NCBI GenBank assembly: GCA_027487485.1
Contig: JAIYDN010000069.1
Location: forward strand, 33,197-97,196
Length of the DNA stretch: 64,000 bases
Source of the DNA: Planctomycetaceae bacterium
Lineage (GTDB): Bacteria > Planctomycetota > Planctomycetia > Pirellulales > Pirellulaceae
Reading direction: 5' to 3'
Shown here: piece by piece, positions 26,396 through 35,142 of the stretch
How positions within the stretch are numbered: the stretch's first letter is position 1
Layout of the letters: each line of letters opens with the position of its first letter
Translations under genes and position numbers: made by a program
The notes under the pieces: generated by a model
Told to the model about the DNA's origin: nothing
The model's database searches: none
Seen by the model: the letters and a program-made list of their open reading frames with translations, nothing else

Positions 26396-27936
26396 TAACG
26401 TGCCATTTTGGGACGGCTTTTTCCTTCCGCTCGCTCATTCTTCGTTGGCTGCGACACGAGCACCTTTTTATCTTCCGTCTGTTTGGCTGCCTGCGCGGCT
26501 GCATCCAACGATTTTTCGTCCACTTTCGTGGGCCAATTGACCAGCTCGAACGAATCCGTGATTTGCGCGTCCTCCTGAGAGAAGGCCTCCATATTCGATT
26601 CGTTCAGCGTGAATGCAAGAACCACTCGCCGACCAGTATCGTTGGAAAGATGGTAGTGAATCCAGAGAATGCCGACTCCTTGGACACTGCCACGTGAAAC
26701 GATTCGCAACATTCGCAGCTTGTTGCTGGTCAATCGCTCCGTACCTTCAATCATCTCCGTAAGACTTGATCCAAGCCCTGCCTTTACATCAGACCGAAAC
26801 CCTTCCAAGCTCAGCTGGCGTCCTGGCTCCAAGTCAATCATGTTCGTGACATTGCACTGACAAAGCACTCTGTCATTGACTACATAACGCAGCGTTGCTT
26901 CCTCCCCATTATCACGATAGGTTGACCATTTTCGGTTAGCCAAAAAGCGATAATATCCCAGGTCCGATTGGAACTGAAGAAGACTCGCGGCCTCTTGGTT
27001 TGTAATCCGTTGTGCAACTTCATCGAGAGTTAAACCAGACACCATCGATTCAATACCGGATCGGAGGATTTTCACTTGAGCATTAACGTGAAAGCCCGGC
27101 TCCGCTTCGCTGATCTCCCGCGTCTCTTCCAAGTTGACGGCAAACCATGAAATGCTTCCCGTAGATCGATCCAACAGCAACTTGCCTTCGAGGACGATCG
27201 TTGTCGGGACTTGCCGAACCGACGCCGCAATCGTGCCATTCAGTTCAAGCTGGGCCTTCGAATCGTCGGCTTCGACGAGACACATCACCAGCTTGCCGTC
27301 TTGAATTGCATCTACATTCAGCAAGCGACAAGCGACTTCCCGTTCCACTGTCCATTTGTCGGCGATGTTCACTTCACGCTCGGTTAACAGTTGGTCCAAG
27401 AACATCGAATTGATTGGGCATTCAATCAGGTCGCGCTCGGCGGCAAAGAGTGGATTGTCTGGACATGCTGTTACCAACCCTTGGTCACTGCCGAACCGAA
27501 CAATGTCTTTGCATTGCTCGCGCAAGGCCGTCTTGGTCACATGCCGGTCGACTTGGATTTCCGAGGTTGCTTCACGGAAGTGTTGGTAGGTTCGACATTG
27601 CAGAATATTCGGCGACGATTCATAGTGTTCGTCATACTCCAAAGTCGAACTCGCTTTCATCGGCGCCGTCTTGGCAGCGATCAACTTTCCATTCTTAGCC
27701 TTAGCGTCGTTGATCTGGCTCTTCAACCGGATCTCGCCACTAACCTCGCTGACCGCGCGGATGCGAAACTTGCCCGTTTCTGTCGATTTCGGCGCTATAT
27801 TCTTGGACTCTGCAAACGAGGGCCTTGTCAGCGATACCGTACCGGCAGCGACCAAGCTTGCAATCAACCATTGCCGTCGATCCAAAAGAGTGACATTTCG
27901 ATTGCTAGCAACGGTTTTGATCTGAAGCGAATCCAT
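26395..27936 (-). CDS. Tat-exported protein of unknown function
   Basis: I do not recognise this 513-residue protein. The start at 27936 gives an N-terminus whose 'DRRQWLIASLVAAGTVSLT' segment is a twin-arginine-like signal (R-R-Q-W-L) with cleavage near SFAES. The mature part is beta-rich, with alternating hydrophobic strands such as 'CRLLNVDAIQDGKLVMCLVE' and 'EGKLLLDRSTGSISWFAVNL', suggesting a large lipid- or ligand-binding beta structure. The C-terminus is Lys/Ala-rich and ends SRPKMAR. It is the first gene of a coupled pair with the DUF3748 protein. Confidence 0.65.
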   Translation of the reverse strand: MDSLQIKTVASNRNVTLLDRRQWLIASLVAAGTVSLTRPSFAESKNIAPKSTETGKFRIRAVSEVSGEIRLKSQINDAKAKNGKLIAAKTAPMKASSTLEYDEHYESSPNILQCRTYQHFREATSEIQVDRHVTKTALREQCKDIVRFGSDQGLVTACPDNPLFAAERDLIECPINSMFLDQLLTEREVNIADKWTVEREVACRLLNVDAIQDGKLVMCLVEADDSKAQLELNGTIAASVRQVPTTIVLEGKLLLDRSTGSISWFAVNLEETREISEAEPGFHVNAQVKILRSGIESMVSGLTLDEVAQRITNQEAASLLQFQSDLGYYRFLANRKWSTYRDNGEEATLRYVVNDRVLCQCNVTNMIDLEPGRQLSLEGFRSDVKAGLGSSLTEMIEGTERLTSNKLRMLRIVSRGSVQGVGILWIHYHLSNDTGRRVVLAFTLNESNMEAFSQEDAQITDSFELVNWPTKVDEKSLDAAAQAAKQTEDKKVLVSQPTKNERAEGKSRPKMAR

Positions 27937-28227
27937 GCTTGTACCCTGGTTTGGCCAAAAAGTTGTTCCATGTGTCCATTGCATCGGATCGATTCATGCG
28001 CAAGACTGAGACGAACCCAGATAATCCGCATATCTTGCCTAAATTAACAATCTGCAATGCCGGATCGTTTTGCTAGCAAACGTCAATGTCGGTGTTTGGC
28101 TGGGGGATGCATTGCGTTGCGGTCGTCAGAATCGGCGAAATCGCTATACTTTTCCGACATTGCTCTTTGCTGGAACCCGGCAAAAGGAGCCTGGACATGC
28201 CTGCTATCCCATATTTGGCTGATTCCG

Positions 28228-29157
28228 ATGGAAGTCGACCCTACATTTGAACAGGCTTCTACTACCGCAAAACCGCGTTCCGACGACGGATTTGAGTTAT
28301 CTGAAATGTCCACTGTTTCCCCATCCCAATTTCTACTGCAGCAAGAACAGAGCGAGCTCGTGCGACATCACGATTCGTCCTGGGATGCTTGTGCTTACTC
28401 CAGGAAGAGCCCGGCCAAGGACTCTCCCAACGAAGATGCGATCGGGATTTTTCAGTTTGATGCCAACACCACTATTTTCGCAGTTGCCGATGGTTGCGGC
28501 GGAATGCGAGGCGGAGAGCAAGCATCCAGTATCGCCCTTCAAATGCTGGCGGATTCCATAGAACGCCATCAAGATGGGCCGGAACGCTTGCGGTTCTCGA
28601 TCATCGAAGGGATTGAGTTAGCGAATGCAGCAATCCAGGAATTGAAAATAGGCGCCGCTTGTACCATCGCGGTCATCGAATGCACCCAAGGCACCATTCG
28701 CCCCTACCATGTGGGAGACTCCATGATCCTGGTCACCAGCAATCGGGGAAAAGTCAGGTACCAATCTGTCAGCCACTCGCCTGTCGGATTTGCTGTGGAG
28801 TCTGGAATGTTATGTGCCAACGAAGCCATGCATCACGAGGATAGGCATATTGTTTCCAACGTCGTTGGTGATCCTAGAATGAGGATTGAGATGGGGCCTG
28901 TGTTGACACTCGCACCGCGCGATACTGTTCTTATTGCGAGCGATGGACTGTTCGACAATCTAAGTGTTGCCGAAGTCGTGGAACATGTCCGAAAAGGAAA
29001 TCTTCGTGATTCGGTGAAGGCCGCTTGCGAATTGGCGTACGATCGCATGCTTGGCATCAAGGGCCAACCCTGCAAACCTGATGATCTGAGCGTCGTCGCA
29101 GCCCGTTCATCGAGACTTAGACAACCTGACAATCAAAAAAGCACTGACTGGAACTAG
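28228..29157 (+). CDS. PP2C-family Ser/Thr protein phosphatase
   Basis: The protein has 309 residues from ATG 28228; the frame is open to 28057, but that stretch does not look like protein. The PP2C fold shows the metal-binding aspartates in 'DSPNEDAIG', 'FAVADGCGGMRGGEQAS', 'VLIASDGLFDN' and 'CKPDDLSVVAAR'. It is a cytoplasmic, Mg/Mn-dependent phosphatase that would reverse Hanks-type kinase signalling. A receptor-like kinase is encoded 12 kb away, but no direct link can be read. The first 80 residues are low in conserved features. Confidence 0.85.
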   Translation: MEVDPTFEQASTTAKPRSDDGFELSEMSTVSPSQFLLQQEQSELVRHHDSSWDACAYSRKSPAKDSPNEDAIGIFQFDANTTIFAVADGCGGMRGGEQASSIALQMLADSIERHQDGPERLRFSIIEGIELANAAIQELKIGAACTIAVIECTQGTIRPYHVGDSMILVTSNRGKVRYQSVSHSPVGFAVESGMLCANEAMHHEDRHIVSNVVGDPRMRIEMGPVLTLAPRDTVLIASDGLFDNLSVAEVVEHVRKGNLRDSVKAACELAYDRMLGIKGQPCKPDDLSVVAARSSRLRQPDNQKSTDWN

Positions 29158-29184
29158 CCAAAGGGAATGAGGCGAAGGTTGTTG

Positions 29185-30534
29185 CTATGGTTTTGCAACC
29201 CAGGCGTGAACCAATGCTCCGTCGGTCGCATTCCAAATCTTCACTTCTCCATTTAGGCTGCCAGAAGCGTATCGCGAGGAGCCTGCATGATAGGCACAGG
29301 ACAGCACCCATTCGGAATGCCCCTTCATCACCTGGGCGTTAGAATTGTTGCTCAAGTCGATGCGATGAAGTGACTTGTCCGCGGAAGGAACAAGTACAAA
29401 GCCAGGACCTTGAACGACTCGGAAACCATCCAAACCGATACCTGCTTCTGCAACTTTCTTCGCTCCATCGATGTCCCAACGATGAAGCTTTCCGTCAGCA
29501 CCGACGGAAACCACTTGTTTCGATTCAGGAAGGATCGAGATGCCTCGGACTGCGGCTGCGTGCCCTGGGTAACTAGCGATCAAATCCCCTGTTTCTGCGT
29601 CGCAGACCTTAGCGGTCTTGTCGCGACTGGCCGACGCGAGCTTGGTTCCATCATCGCTCCACGATACCGCAGTCACCCAATCCGCGTGGCTTGCGATCAG
29701 CTTTCGTTCGCTCATGGTGGTTAGATCGAACAGTCGAATCGTGCTGTCTGCGGAAGCTACAGCGAGTTCATTTTTGTTGGAACGCATCGCTAGATCAAGC
29801 ACCATATCGTACGACCGAGCGAACGTCGCTTGGACTTGCCCAGATGCATAGTCGATCCATCGCACCTCACCCAGTTTACCAGGCGAACCTCCGCCGGCGG
29901 CGAGATGCGTCCCGCTGGAATTCCAAACGAGCGCATAGGTTCTCTCATCTAAATTGGTAATCCGTCGAACAAGCGAGCCATCCGCAACATTCCAAACGAG
30001 GAGCTCATAATGCCCACCCGTAATCAATTGGCTTCCATCGGGTGAAAAAACCATCGAGGTAACGGGCACTGGCAATGCGTACGATGCGGCTGGCGGTGGG
30101 TAGTTTATTGGCGGGATCACTTTGAATAATGGGTCGGAGGTTTTCTCGCCATCGAAGGCTGCTCCTTCAGAAATCCACTTTCGAACAATGGCAATTTGAT
30201 CCGGCGGTATAGGCTCGCTCTCTGCGGGCATACGTTCGGAGTGATCGGAAGTCGTTAGGCGTCGAAGGAGCTCATTCGCTTCCAGATTGGCGTTGCCCAA
30301 CGGGGGCAGGCCGCTGTCTCCCGCTTTCTGCAATGATTCAAACGTGTCGACACGGTAGCCACCTTCCGCCCGCTTAGCTCCATGACAAGCAAGGCAATTC
30401 TCCAACAACACGGGAGCTAACTGTTGGCGAAAGCTGGTAACATCCTTTGAAATCGCGGGAGTATAGCCAAGGACGAACCAACTTAATCCTAGGAGCATGG
30501 ACGTGAAATACGGTCTTGAAATCATAGGATTCAA
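29185..30534 (-). CDS. Planctomycete-type cytochrome c domain fused to WD40 repeats
   Basis: The protein has 449 residues. A signal peptide (about 1-30) is followed by a planctomycete cytochrome C domain with heme motif CLACH (Cys47, Cys50, His51), 'GAKRAEGGYRVDTFESLQKA' and the distal 'SERMPAESEPIPPDQIAIVR' methionine segment. From about residue 140 come WD40 blades (VTSMVFSPDGSQLITGGHYE, 'VTAVSWSDDGTKLASASRDK' and similar), ending in 'YASGSLNGEVKIWN'. This fusion is common in planctomycetes and is thought to be periplasmic, although its electron partner is unknown. Confidence 0.88.
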   Translation of the reverse strand: MNPMISRPYFTSMLLGLSWFVLGYTPAISKDVTSFRQQLAPVLLENCLACHGAKRAEGGYRVDTFESLQKAGDSGLPPLGNANLEANELLRRLTTSDHSERMPAESEPIPPDQIAIVRKWISEGAAFDGEKTSDPLFKVIPPINYPPPAASYALPVPVTSMVFSPDGSQLITGGHYELLVWNVADGSLVRRITNLDERTYALVWNSSGTHLAAGGGSPGKLGEVRWIDYASGQVQATFARSYDMVLDLAMRSNKNELAVASADSTIRLFDLTTMSERKLIASHADWVTAVSWSDDGTKLASASRDKTAKVCDAETGDLIASYPGHAAAVRGISILPESKQVVSVGADGKLHRWDIDGAKKVAEAGIGLDGFRVVQGPGFVLVPSADKSLHRIDLSNNSNAQVMKGHSEWVLSCAYHAGSSRYASGSLNGEVKIWNATDGALVHAWVAKP

Positions 30535-31048
30535 ACCAATCTAGCTGGTAACACCGTTCCAAAAGCAAGCAAGATCCAAAAAGTACAGAGTTGCTTTACT
30601 TCAGAACGAATCAGCAGAATGTGGGGTGGGGAAGCTAGGCAGGAAGTGGGGAAGGTGGCCAAAACGACCGAAGTCTCAGTGAAATGTGTAACCCTATTTT
30701 ACACCAAGATAGTTTCCACTTCACCCACAAAACGCATTGAAAGTTGAGCCAGCACGGATGCTCAAATACAAACGGTGCCTCCCGCCGGTTGCTTTGGTTT
30801 TGGGAATATGATAGCTACAAACGGTACCACCTGTTAGCTACAAACGGTATCACCCACCTATTGTTTTTGCTACGTCACCTACCTTGATGAGGGTTCGCGT
30901 TAACGGACCAGTGAGACGGTCACACAAAGGCACGAAGACACAAAGGAAGAACTCGTCAAGACCATCACAAAACCCTTGGTTTGAAACTTGTTCCAGCATA
31001 TATTGAATTTGCCTACTTCGTGCCTTTTTTTCGTGCGAGAACTAGAAA
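30535..31048. other. Repeat-rich gene-free stretch upstream of the GxxExxY gene
   Basis: There is no gene. It carries agctacaaacggtaccacc and a near copy 23 bases on (30812-30857). A 28-bp direct repeat, acggtgcc...ggttgctttggtt (30771-30799), recurs at 31811-31839. It also holds the first inverted-repeat element of the cassette (30921-31042), whose right arm ends six bases before the GxxExxY start codon. Confidence 0.6.
30921..31042. repeat. Cassette inverted-repeat element A
   Basis: The left arm cacacaaaggcacgaagaca (30921-30940) and right arm cttcgtgcctttttttcg (31016-31033) are inverted copies over aaaggcacgaag. The same architecture recurs twice downstream of the gene. Confidence 0.6.
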
Positions 31049-31438
31049 ATGCGCCCCCCAATCCCTGAAGAACTGGAACAGATCGCCAAAGATGTAGTCG
31101 ATGCTGCGATTAAACTGCATGTTGCTCTCGGGCCAGGTTTACTCGAAAGTGTCTATTCTGTCTTGCTCGCGAAAAAGCTCACGGAACGGGGATATCGAGT
31201 CGAGCGTGAGAAAGATATTCCGATCATCTTCGAAGGCGTTTGCTTCGAGGCAGGATTCCGGGCTGATCTAGTAATCAGCGAATGTTTTATCGTTGAACTC
31301 AAATCGGTTGAAAAGCTTGCTCCAGTCCACGCCAAGCAACTGCTGACCTATCTCAAGCTTTCCAACATGCGACTTGGATTGCTGATCAACTTCGGCGAGG
31401 AGCTACTGAAAAACGGGATCAAGCGCATAGCCAATTGA
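31049..31438 (+). CDS. GxxExxY family protein (PD-(D/E)XK-like fold)
   Basis: The 129-residue protein has the family signature GPGLLESVY (about 31-39) and an 'FRADLVISECFIVELKSVE' segment, where D and E-x-K match a PD-(D/E)XK nuclease-like core. The closing 'LLTYLKLSNMRLGLLINFGE' is typical. Biochemical activity is not established for the family. The gene sits inside a repeat cassette: one inverted-repeat element ends just before its ATG and a second begins 25 bases after its stop. The last 26 coding bases are part of a 199-bp unit that is duplicated downstream. Confidence 0.85.
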   Translation: MRPPIPEELEQIAKDVVDAAIKLHVALGPGLLESVYSVLLAKKLTERGYRVEREKDIPIIFEGVCFEAGFRADLVISECFIVELKSVEKLAPVHAKQLLTYLKLSNMRLGLLINFGEELLKNGIKRIAN

Positions 31439-31810
31439 TTTCCAACACGCACCGGAAAATCACACACAAAGACACGAAGACACAAAGGAAGAATGGTCGA
31501 TTTGGGAATACAAACTTGCCGTTGTTGAATCGATTCTCTTTTCAGCTTCATTGCCAATTGAACTTCGTGCCTTTGTGCCTCCGTGCGAGACACTTTTGCT
31601 CGGGGGGACGAACGGGATCAAGCGCATAGCCAATTGATTTCCAACACGCACCGGAAAATCACACACAAAGATACGAAGACCCAAAGGAAGATTGGTCGAT
31701 TTGGCAATATAAACTTGCCGTTGTTGAATCGATTCTCTTTTCAGCTTCATTGCCAATTGAACTTCGTGCCTTTGTGCCTCCGTGCGAGATACTTTTGCTC
31801 GGGGGGACGA
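31413..31810. repeat. Tandem duplication, two 199-bp units
   Basis: Unit 1 (31413-31611) and unit 2 (31612-31810) differ at only a handful of bases. Each holds one inverted-repeat element (left arms near 31463 and 31662, right arms near 31561 and 31760). Unit 1 begins inside the GxxExxY gene, so its 3' end is copied. Together with the 28-bp flanking repeat at 31811-31839 this accounts for the gene-free stretch 31439-31886. Confidence 0.85.
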
Positions 31811-31886
31811 ACGGTGCCACACACCGGTTGCTTTGGTTCTTTCAATGTTGAGCCGCAGCAATGAAGGCTGCTGCGTTCGCAGAATG

Positions 31887-32975
31887 TTAGGGCTTCACAC
31901 CCAATCGGATGGTGTTAGTTGCTGCGTCGCGCTGGATCAAGTCATGCACTTCTTCTAGCGAGTGCCACGAAGTAACGAGTTCAGCCAAGGGAAAATCGAG
32001 CCCGTATTGATCCAAAAACTGAACAGCTTGCACCAAGTGTTGCGAAGTGTAATTGTGAACGCCGTGCAAGTTGAGTTGGCGACGCACTATCTGCTCTGGA
32101 AAAATGGAAATCGCCGGTGTTGGAAAGACCGTTCCAACGAGAATAAGCTGGCCACCGATTCGTAAGGATTCGATCGCTGGAGCGATCATCGAAGATGCAC
32201 CGGACAATTCCAGGACGGCATCACAACCATATCCGTGGTTGTCCTTCGTTGCGTCGATCCAATCCTCAGCAGTCAAAGTGTGACTTGCACCAAAGCGAAG
32301 GGCCATCGCTTGCTTGCTCGTTGATGGTTCTACCACAACGATTTTTTCCCAGCCCTTTTGCTTCGCAACCGCACAAGCAGTAAGTCCCAGCATGCCAGCC
32401 CCCAAGATCACAATGTGGCTTTGATGCGATGGGGGTGAAGCAAGGCGGTGCATGGCGGCCATGACGGTTGCGGTTGCGCAACTTGCGGGCGTAATTAGTT
32501 CCAAGGGCATCTTGTCAGGCACCTTGATGGGGCTCGTGCCCGGAGCCAGCATGCAGTATTCAGCAAGACCGCCGCTCAGGGCATATCCCGATTCGAATCC
32601 CATATGGCCATACTTGCATGCATGTTCGCATTTTTGTTCAAGGCCTCGTTGGCAGTAGAAGCACTTTCCACAATGAGCTACGATCGACCAGGTTATTCGA
32701 GATCCAATCGAAAGGGGCTGACCCAAGATATCGAATCGCGGAAATAGATCTCCTAGCTCAACAAGCGTGCCAACAATCTCGTGTCCAAGAACCGTTGGGA
32801 CGGGAACCTTTCGCCTTCCGTGAAGCGAATGCAGATCGCTACCGCACAACGTACAGCCATCCACTCGTACAAAAGCTTGATCGTTCCTGAGAGATGGAAT
32901 TTTTAGTTCTACCAATTCGAGCGTACCCGGCACTCCGGAATAAACCAACGCCTTCGATAAATGTGGTCTGCTCAC
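31887..32975 (-). CDS. Phosphonate-catabolism-associated Zn-dependent alcohol dehydrogenase (TIGR03366-like)
   Basis: This is a medium-chain NAD(P)-dependent alcohol dehydrogenase of 362 residues. The catalytic zinc site is Cys44 (TLCGSDLH) with His65-Glu66 (LGHEIVG). The structural zinc cysteines are 102, 105, 108 and 116 (CGKCFYCQRGLEQKC). The Rossmann loop is VILGAGMLGLTACAVAKQKG. I match it to the family named 'putative phosphonate catabolism associated alcohol dehydrogenase', and its neighbours support that. It lies 39 bases after the DUF5690 gene on the minus strand, divergent from the phnZ-phnX genes. It may act on acetaldehyde or on another alcohol/aldehyde of the pathway; the substrate is inferred only. 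Confidence 0.82.
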   Translation of the reverse strand: MSRPHLSKALVYSGVPGTLELVELKIPSLRNDQAFVRVDGCTLCGSDLHSLHGRRKVPVPTVLGHEIVGTLVELGDLFPRFDILGQPLSIGSRITWSIVAHCGKCFYCQRGLEQKCEHACKYGHMGFESGYALSGGLAEYCMLAPGTSPIKVPDKMPLELITPASCATATVMAAMHRLASPPSHQSHIVILGAGMLGLTACAVAKQKGWEKIVVVEPSTSKQAMALRFGASHTLTAEDWIDATKDNHGYGCDAVLELSGASSMIAPAIESLRIGGQLILVGTVFPTPAISIFPEQIVRRQLNLHGVHNYTSQHLVQAVQFLDQYGLDFPLAELVTSWHSLEEVHDLIQRDAATNTIRLGVKP

Positions 32976-33014
32976 GGTGCGGAACTTAGGGTAGAGAAGG
33001 TGCGTTCGAGTTGA

Positions 33015-34430
33015 CTATATGGTTTGGACGAAATCATTCTTGGAACGAAATCGCGTCGCATAGTGCCAAGCAGACCAGGACAACGAAGCCAAGGAAATCA
33101 CACCGGCGATGATGCAAGCTCCGATAAAGAACTGCAAAATATTTCCTTCCAGTTTGATCATCTTTCGAACCAACAGAACGATCACATAACCAAGATAACC
33201 GCTGGAATCAACCAACGCCATCAGGTAGCCCAAGTTCCCTCTTTCTCGCGTCAGCGCGATAAACCGTTCGAGAACCGTCGTGTGAATTGCGACATAAGGC
33301 ATGTACAAACCCAAACCGACCAAGACCATAAATGTCATGGGCGAAAGAGCCTCTTGCGTTTGAAGATAGCATGCCGCAATGAGGAGTAGGATACCGGCCC
33401 CACAAATGCTGAGAGAGCTAACATAAGCTCGGCCGTTGTTACGAAACAAAACACAACTTCCGTTAACAACCAAAACGAAAAGACCAACCCAAACTTCAGA
33501 TCGTGTGTAGCGATCCGAAAAGTCGGCCGCATCAACGCCTAGATCGGTCCAAAGCTCTCTTGCGAAGTCACCTCGAATGCTACGCAAAATGTTGGCCAGA
33601 AGATAAACAACAATAATTGGAGATAGCCCCAAAGCATATTTCTTCAAGTATTGCCAACGAGATTTGCCATCCATAACGGTTCTTGCCTGTCGGTTGTGTT
33701 CGTCCGCTTGGGATGGATGAGGTATTCTCGTTAGCATCCAAACAAAGATGAGCAAAGGGATGACAAAGATACTTCCAGCTGCGGCTGGCATCCATGCTTC
33801 TCCAAACGACTTCAGCAACTCTTGTCCAATCGACTTCATTAGTCCGTCTGCAAGAATGAAACTAGTGCATAATCCCGCGGCCAATAACTCGGTTGTTTGT
33901 CTTCCTTCTAGAAAGCCTAAGACCAATCCGAACACCATCCCAAGAGGTAGTCCGTTTAAGAAAATGAAGAGTATGTTCCATGGGCGACTGGCAGCTCCAA
34001 ATCCAATCAGAGCGATCTCAGCAAATCCGATCAGTCCTAAAATCGCTATAGCTCGGCGCTCTGGCGGTAACTCGGAAACTATTTTGATTCCAAGAAACTT
34101 GCTGATGGTGTATCCAAGGACCTGCGCGATGACAAAGACGCTCTTTTCGTCGAGCTGGAAATCGCCGGAAAAAGTGTACTGATATGCGTAACCACCTGCT
34201 TTGTACGGAACTCGAAAACCATACATGCAAAAGTACGTTCCAAAAGCTGCAACAATGGACCAAACGGTCCAACCAAAAGCTTCAACCTCAGAAGGTAGTG
34301 GGACTCTGGCTTGAGGTATGCGAGCAACAAAGGACCAAAGGGTCCGACCAAAAGCTGCAACAATGGACCAAAGGGTCCAAGCCCAAGATGGCCAGTTCCA
34401 CTTGTTAAGCGACGAGTTCGGTTGCGACAT
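33015..34430 (-). CDS. DUF5690/MFS-like transporter, candidate phosphonate importer
   Basis: The 471-residue membrane protein has about 12 hydrophobic segments. The 'VAAFGTYFCMYGFRVPYKAG' region at about 61-80 is the usual N-terminal part of the DUF5690 family. Before it is an extra stretch (residues 15-60) in which 'WTLWSIVAAFG', a shortened RTLWSFVA and 'WTVWSIVAAFG' repeat one another, so the N-terminus is extended by internal duplication. There is no alternative start after the repeat. First gene of the minus-strand pair with the alcohol dehydrogenase and divergent from the PhnZ-like gene; a role in phosphonate uptake is inferred from context. Confidence 0.75.
   Translation of the reverse strand: MSQPNSSLNKWNWPSWAWTLWSIVAAFGRTLWSFVARIPQARVPLPSEVEAFGWTVWSIVAAFGTYFCMYGFRVPYKAGGYAYQYTFSGDFQLDEKSVFVIAQVLGYTISKFLGIKIVSELPPERRAIAILGLIGFAEIALIGFGAASRPWNILFIFLNGLPLGMVFGLVLGFLEGRQTTELLAAGLCTSFILADGLMKSIGQELLKSFGEAWMPAAAGSIFVIPLLIFVWMLTRIPHPSQADEHNRQARTVMDGKSRWQYLKKYALGLSPIIVVYLLANILRSIRGDFARELWTDLGVDAADFSDRYTRSEVWVGLFVLVVNGSCVLFRNNGRAYVSSLSICGAGILLLIAACYLQTQEALSPMTFMVLVGLGLYMPYVAIHTTVLERFIALTRERGNLGYLMALVDSSGYLGYVIVLLVRKMIKLEGNILQFFIGACIIAGVISLASLSWSAWHYATRFRSKNDFVQTI
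34249..34384. repeat. Three copies of a ~34-bp repeat inside the DUF5690 gene
   Basis: Copies of gcaacaa(a/t)ggaccaaa(c/g)ggtcc occur at 34249-34282, 34324-34357 and 34357-34384. The last two are directly adjacent. They encode the repeated WSIVAAFG-like peptide. Confidence 0.75.
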
Positions 34431-34563
34431 AGAAGATCAATATGAACATTTGATGAATGGAATTGCTGAATTGGGTTGGCAGTATATGCTGTTGCACGTT
34501 CTGTTAAAGTTAAGATTTCGTTAGATCAGATGATATCGCTTTTCGTTGTTCAAGGAGACTCCC
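34431..34563. promoter_or_regulatory. Divergent promoter region of the phosphonate island
   Basis: This 133-bp gap separates the two start codons of the divergent transporter and phnZ-like operons and should hold promoters for both. The AT-rich part is 34441-34540. I cannot name boxes with confidence. AAGGAG at 34552-34557 is the ribosome-binding site for the GTG at 34564. Confidence 0.45.
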
Positions 34564-35142
34564 GTGGAACCTACTCGTGAAAACCTAGATCCTGTATCGC
34601 ATGTGATGGAGTGCTTTCGATTGCGAGGCGATTCCGGTTACGGGAAAGAGGCCGTATCGCAACTGGAACATGCTTTGCAATCCGCGTATGCGGCGGAACA
34701 AGCGGGCGGATCGCCACAATTTGTAGCTGCTTGCCTTCTGCATGACGTGGGACATCTACTACATGATCTTCCCGAAGATGCTCCGGACCACGATATCGAT
34801 GACGAGCACGAGCAGCTTGGTGCGGCTTGGTTGACCGATCATTTTGTTCCGGAAGTCGTAGAACCTATACGATTGCATGTTGCAGCAAAGCGTTATCTTT
34901 GCGCTGTGGATGGTGACTATTTCTCAATGCTCAGTCCACCCTCGGTTCAAAGTCTGCATTTGCAAGGTGGGCCCATGACCCCTGCTCAAGCGGCTCATTT
35001 TGAAAAGCATCCTCATTTTCAAGAAGCGATTCAGTTGCGGCGTATTGACGATCAAGCGAAAATACCGAATCTATCAACTCCTCCCCTTACTCATTATCGC
35101 GACCACTTATCTCAATCCCTGATCGCTCGCGGCAGTAACTAA
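34564..35142 (+). CDS. PhnZ-like HD-domain phosphonate oxygenase
   Basis: This is a 192-residue HD-fold protein of the phosphonate-operon HD family (TIGR03276 type). PhnZ is a mixed-valence di-iron oxygenase that cleaves the C-P bond of 2-amino-1-hydroxyethylphosphonate. From GTG 34564 the expected ligands are all present: His36 (QLEHALQ), His60-Asp61 (LLHDVGH), His82 (DEHEQLGA), His105 ([11 protein letters not shown]) and Asp162 (RRIDDQAK). Tyr26 and Glu29 match the substrate-lid residues. The GTG has an AAGGAG site six bases before it; a TTG at 34546 is less likely. Its stop overlaps the flavoprotein start (TAATG). No PhnY dioxygenase gene is adjacent, so its substrate may come another way. 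Confidence 0.85.
   Translation: MEPTRENLDPVSHVMECFRLRGDSGYGKEAVSQLEHALQSAYAAEQAGGSPQFVAACLLHDVGHLLHDLPEDAPDHDIDDEHEQLGAAWLTDHFVPEVVEPIRLHVAAKRYLCAVDGDYFSMLSPPSVQSLHLQGGPMTPAQAAHFEKHPHFQEAIQLRRIDDQAKIPNLSTPPLTHYRDHLSQSLIARGSN

Noticed and set aside
31435-31864. Small open frames with HKDTKTQRK / PLCLR peptides after the GxxExxY gene
   Set aside because: These are translations of the repeat element itself and occur in both units. They are not genes.
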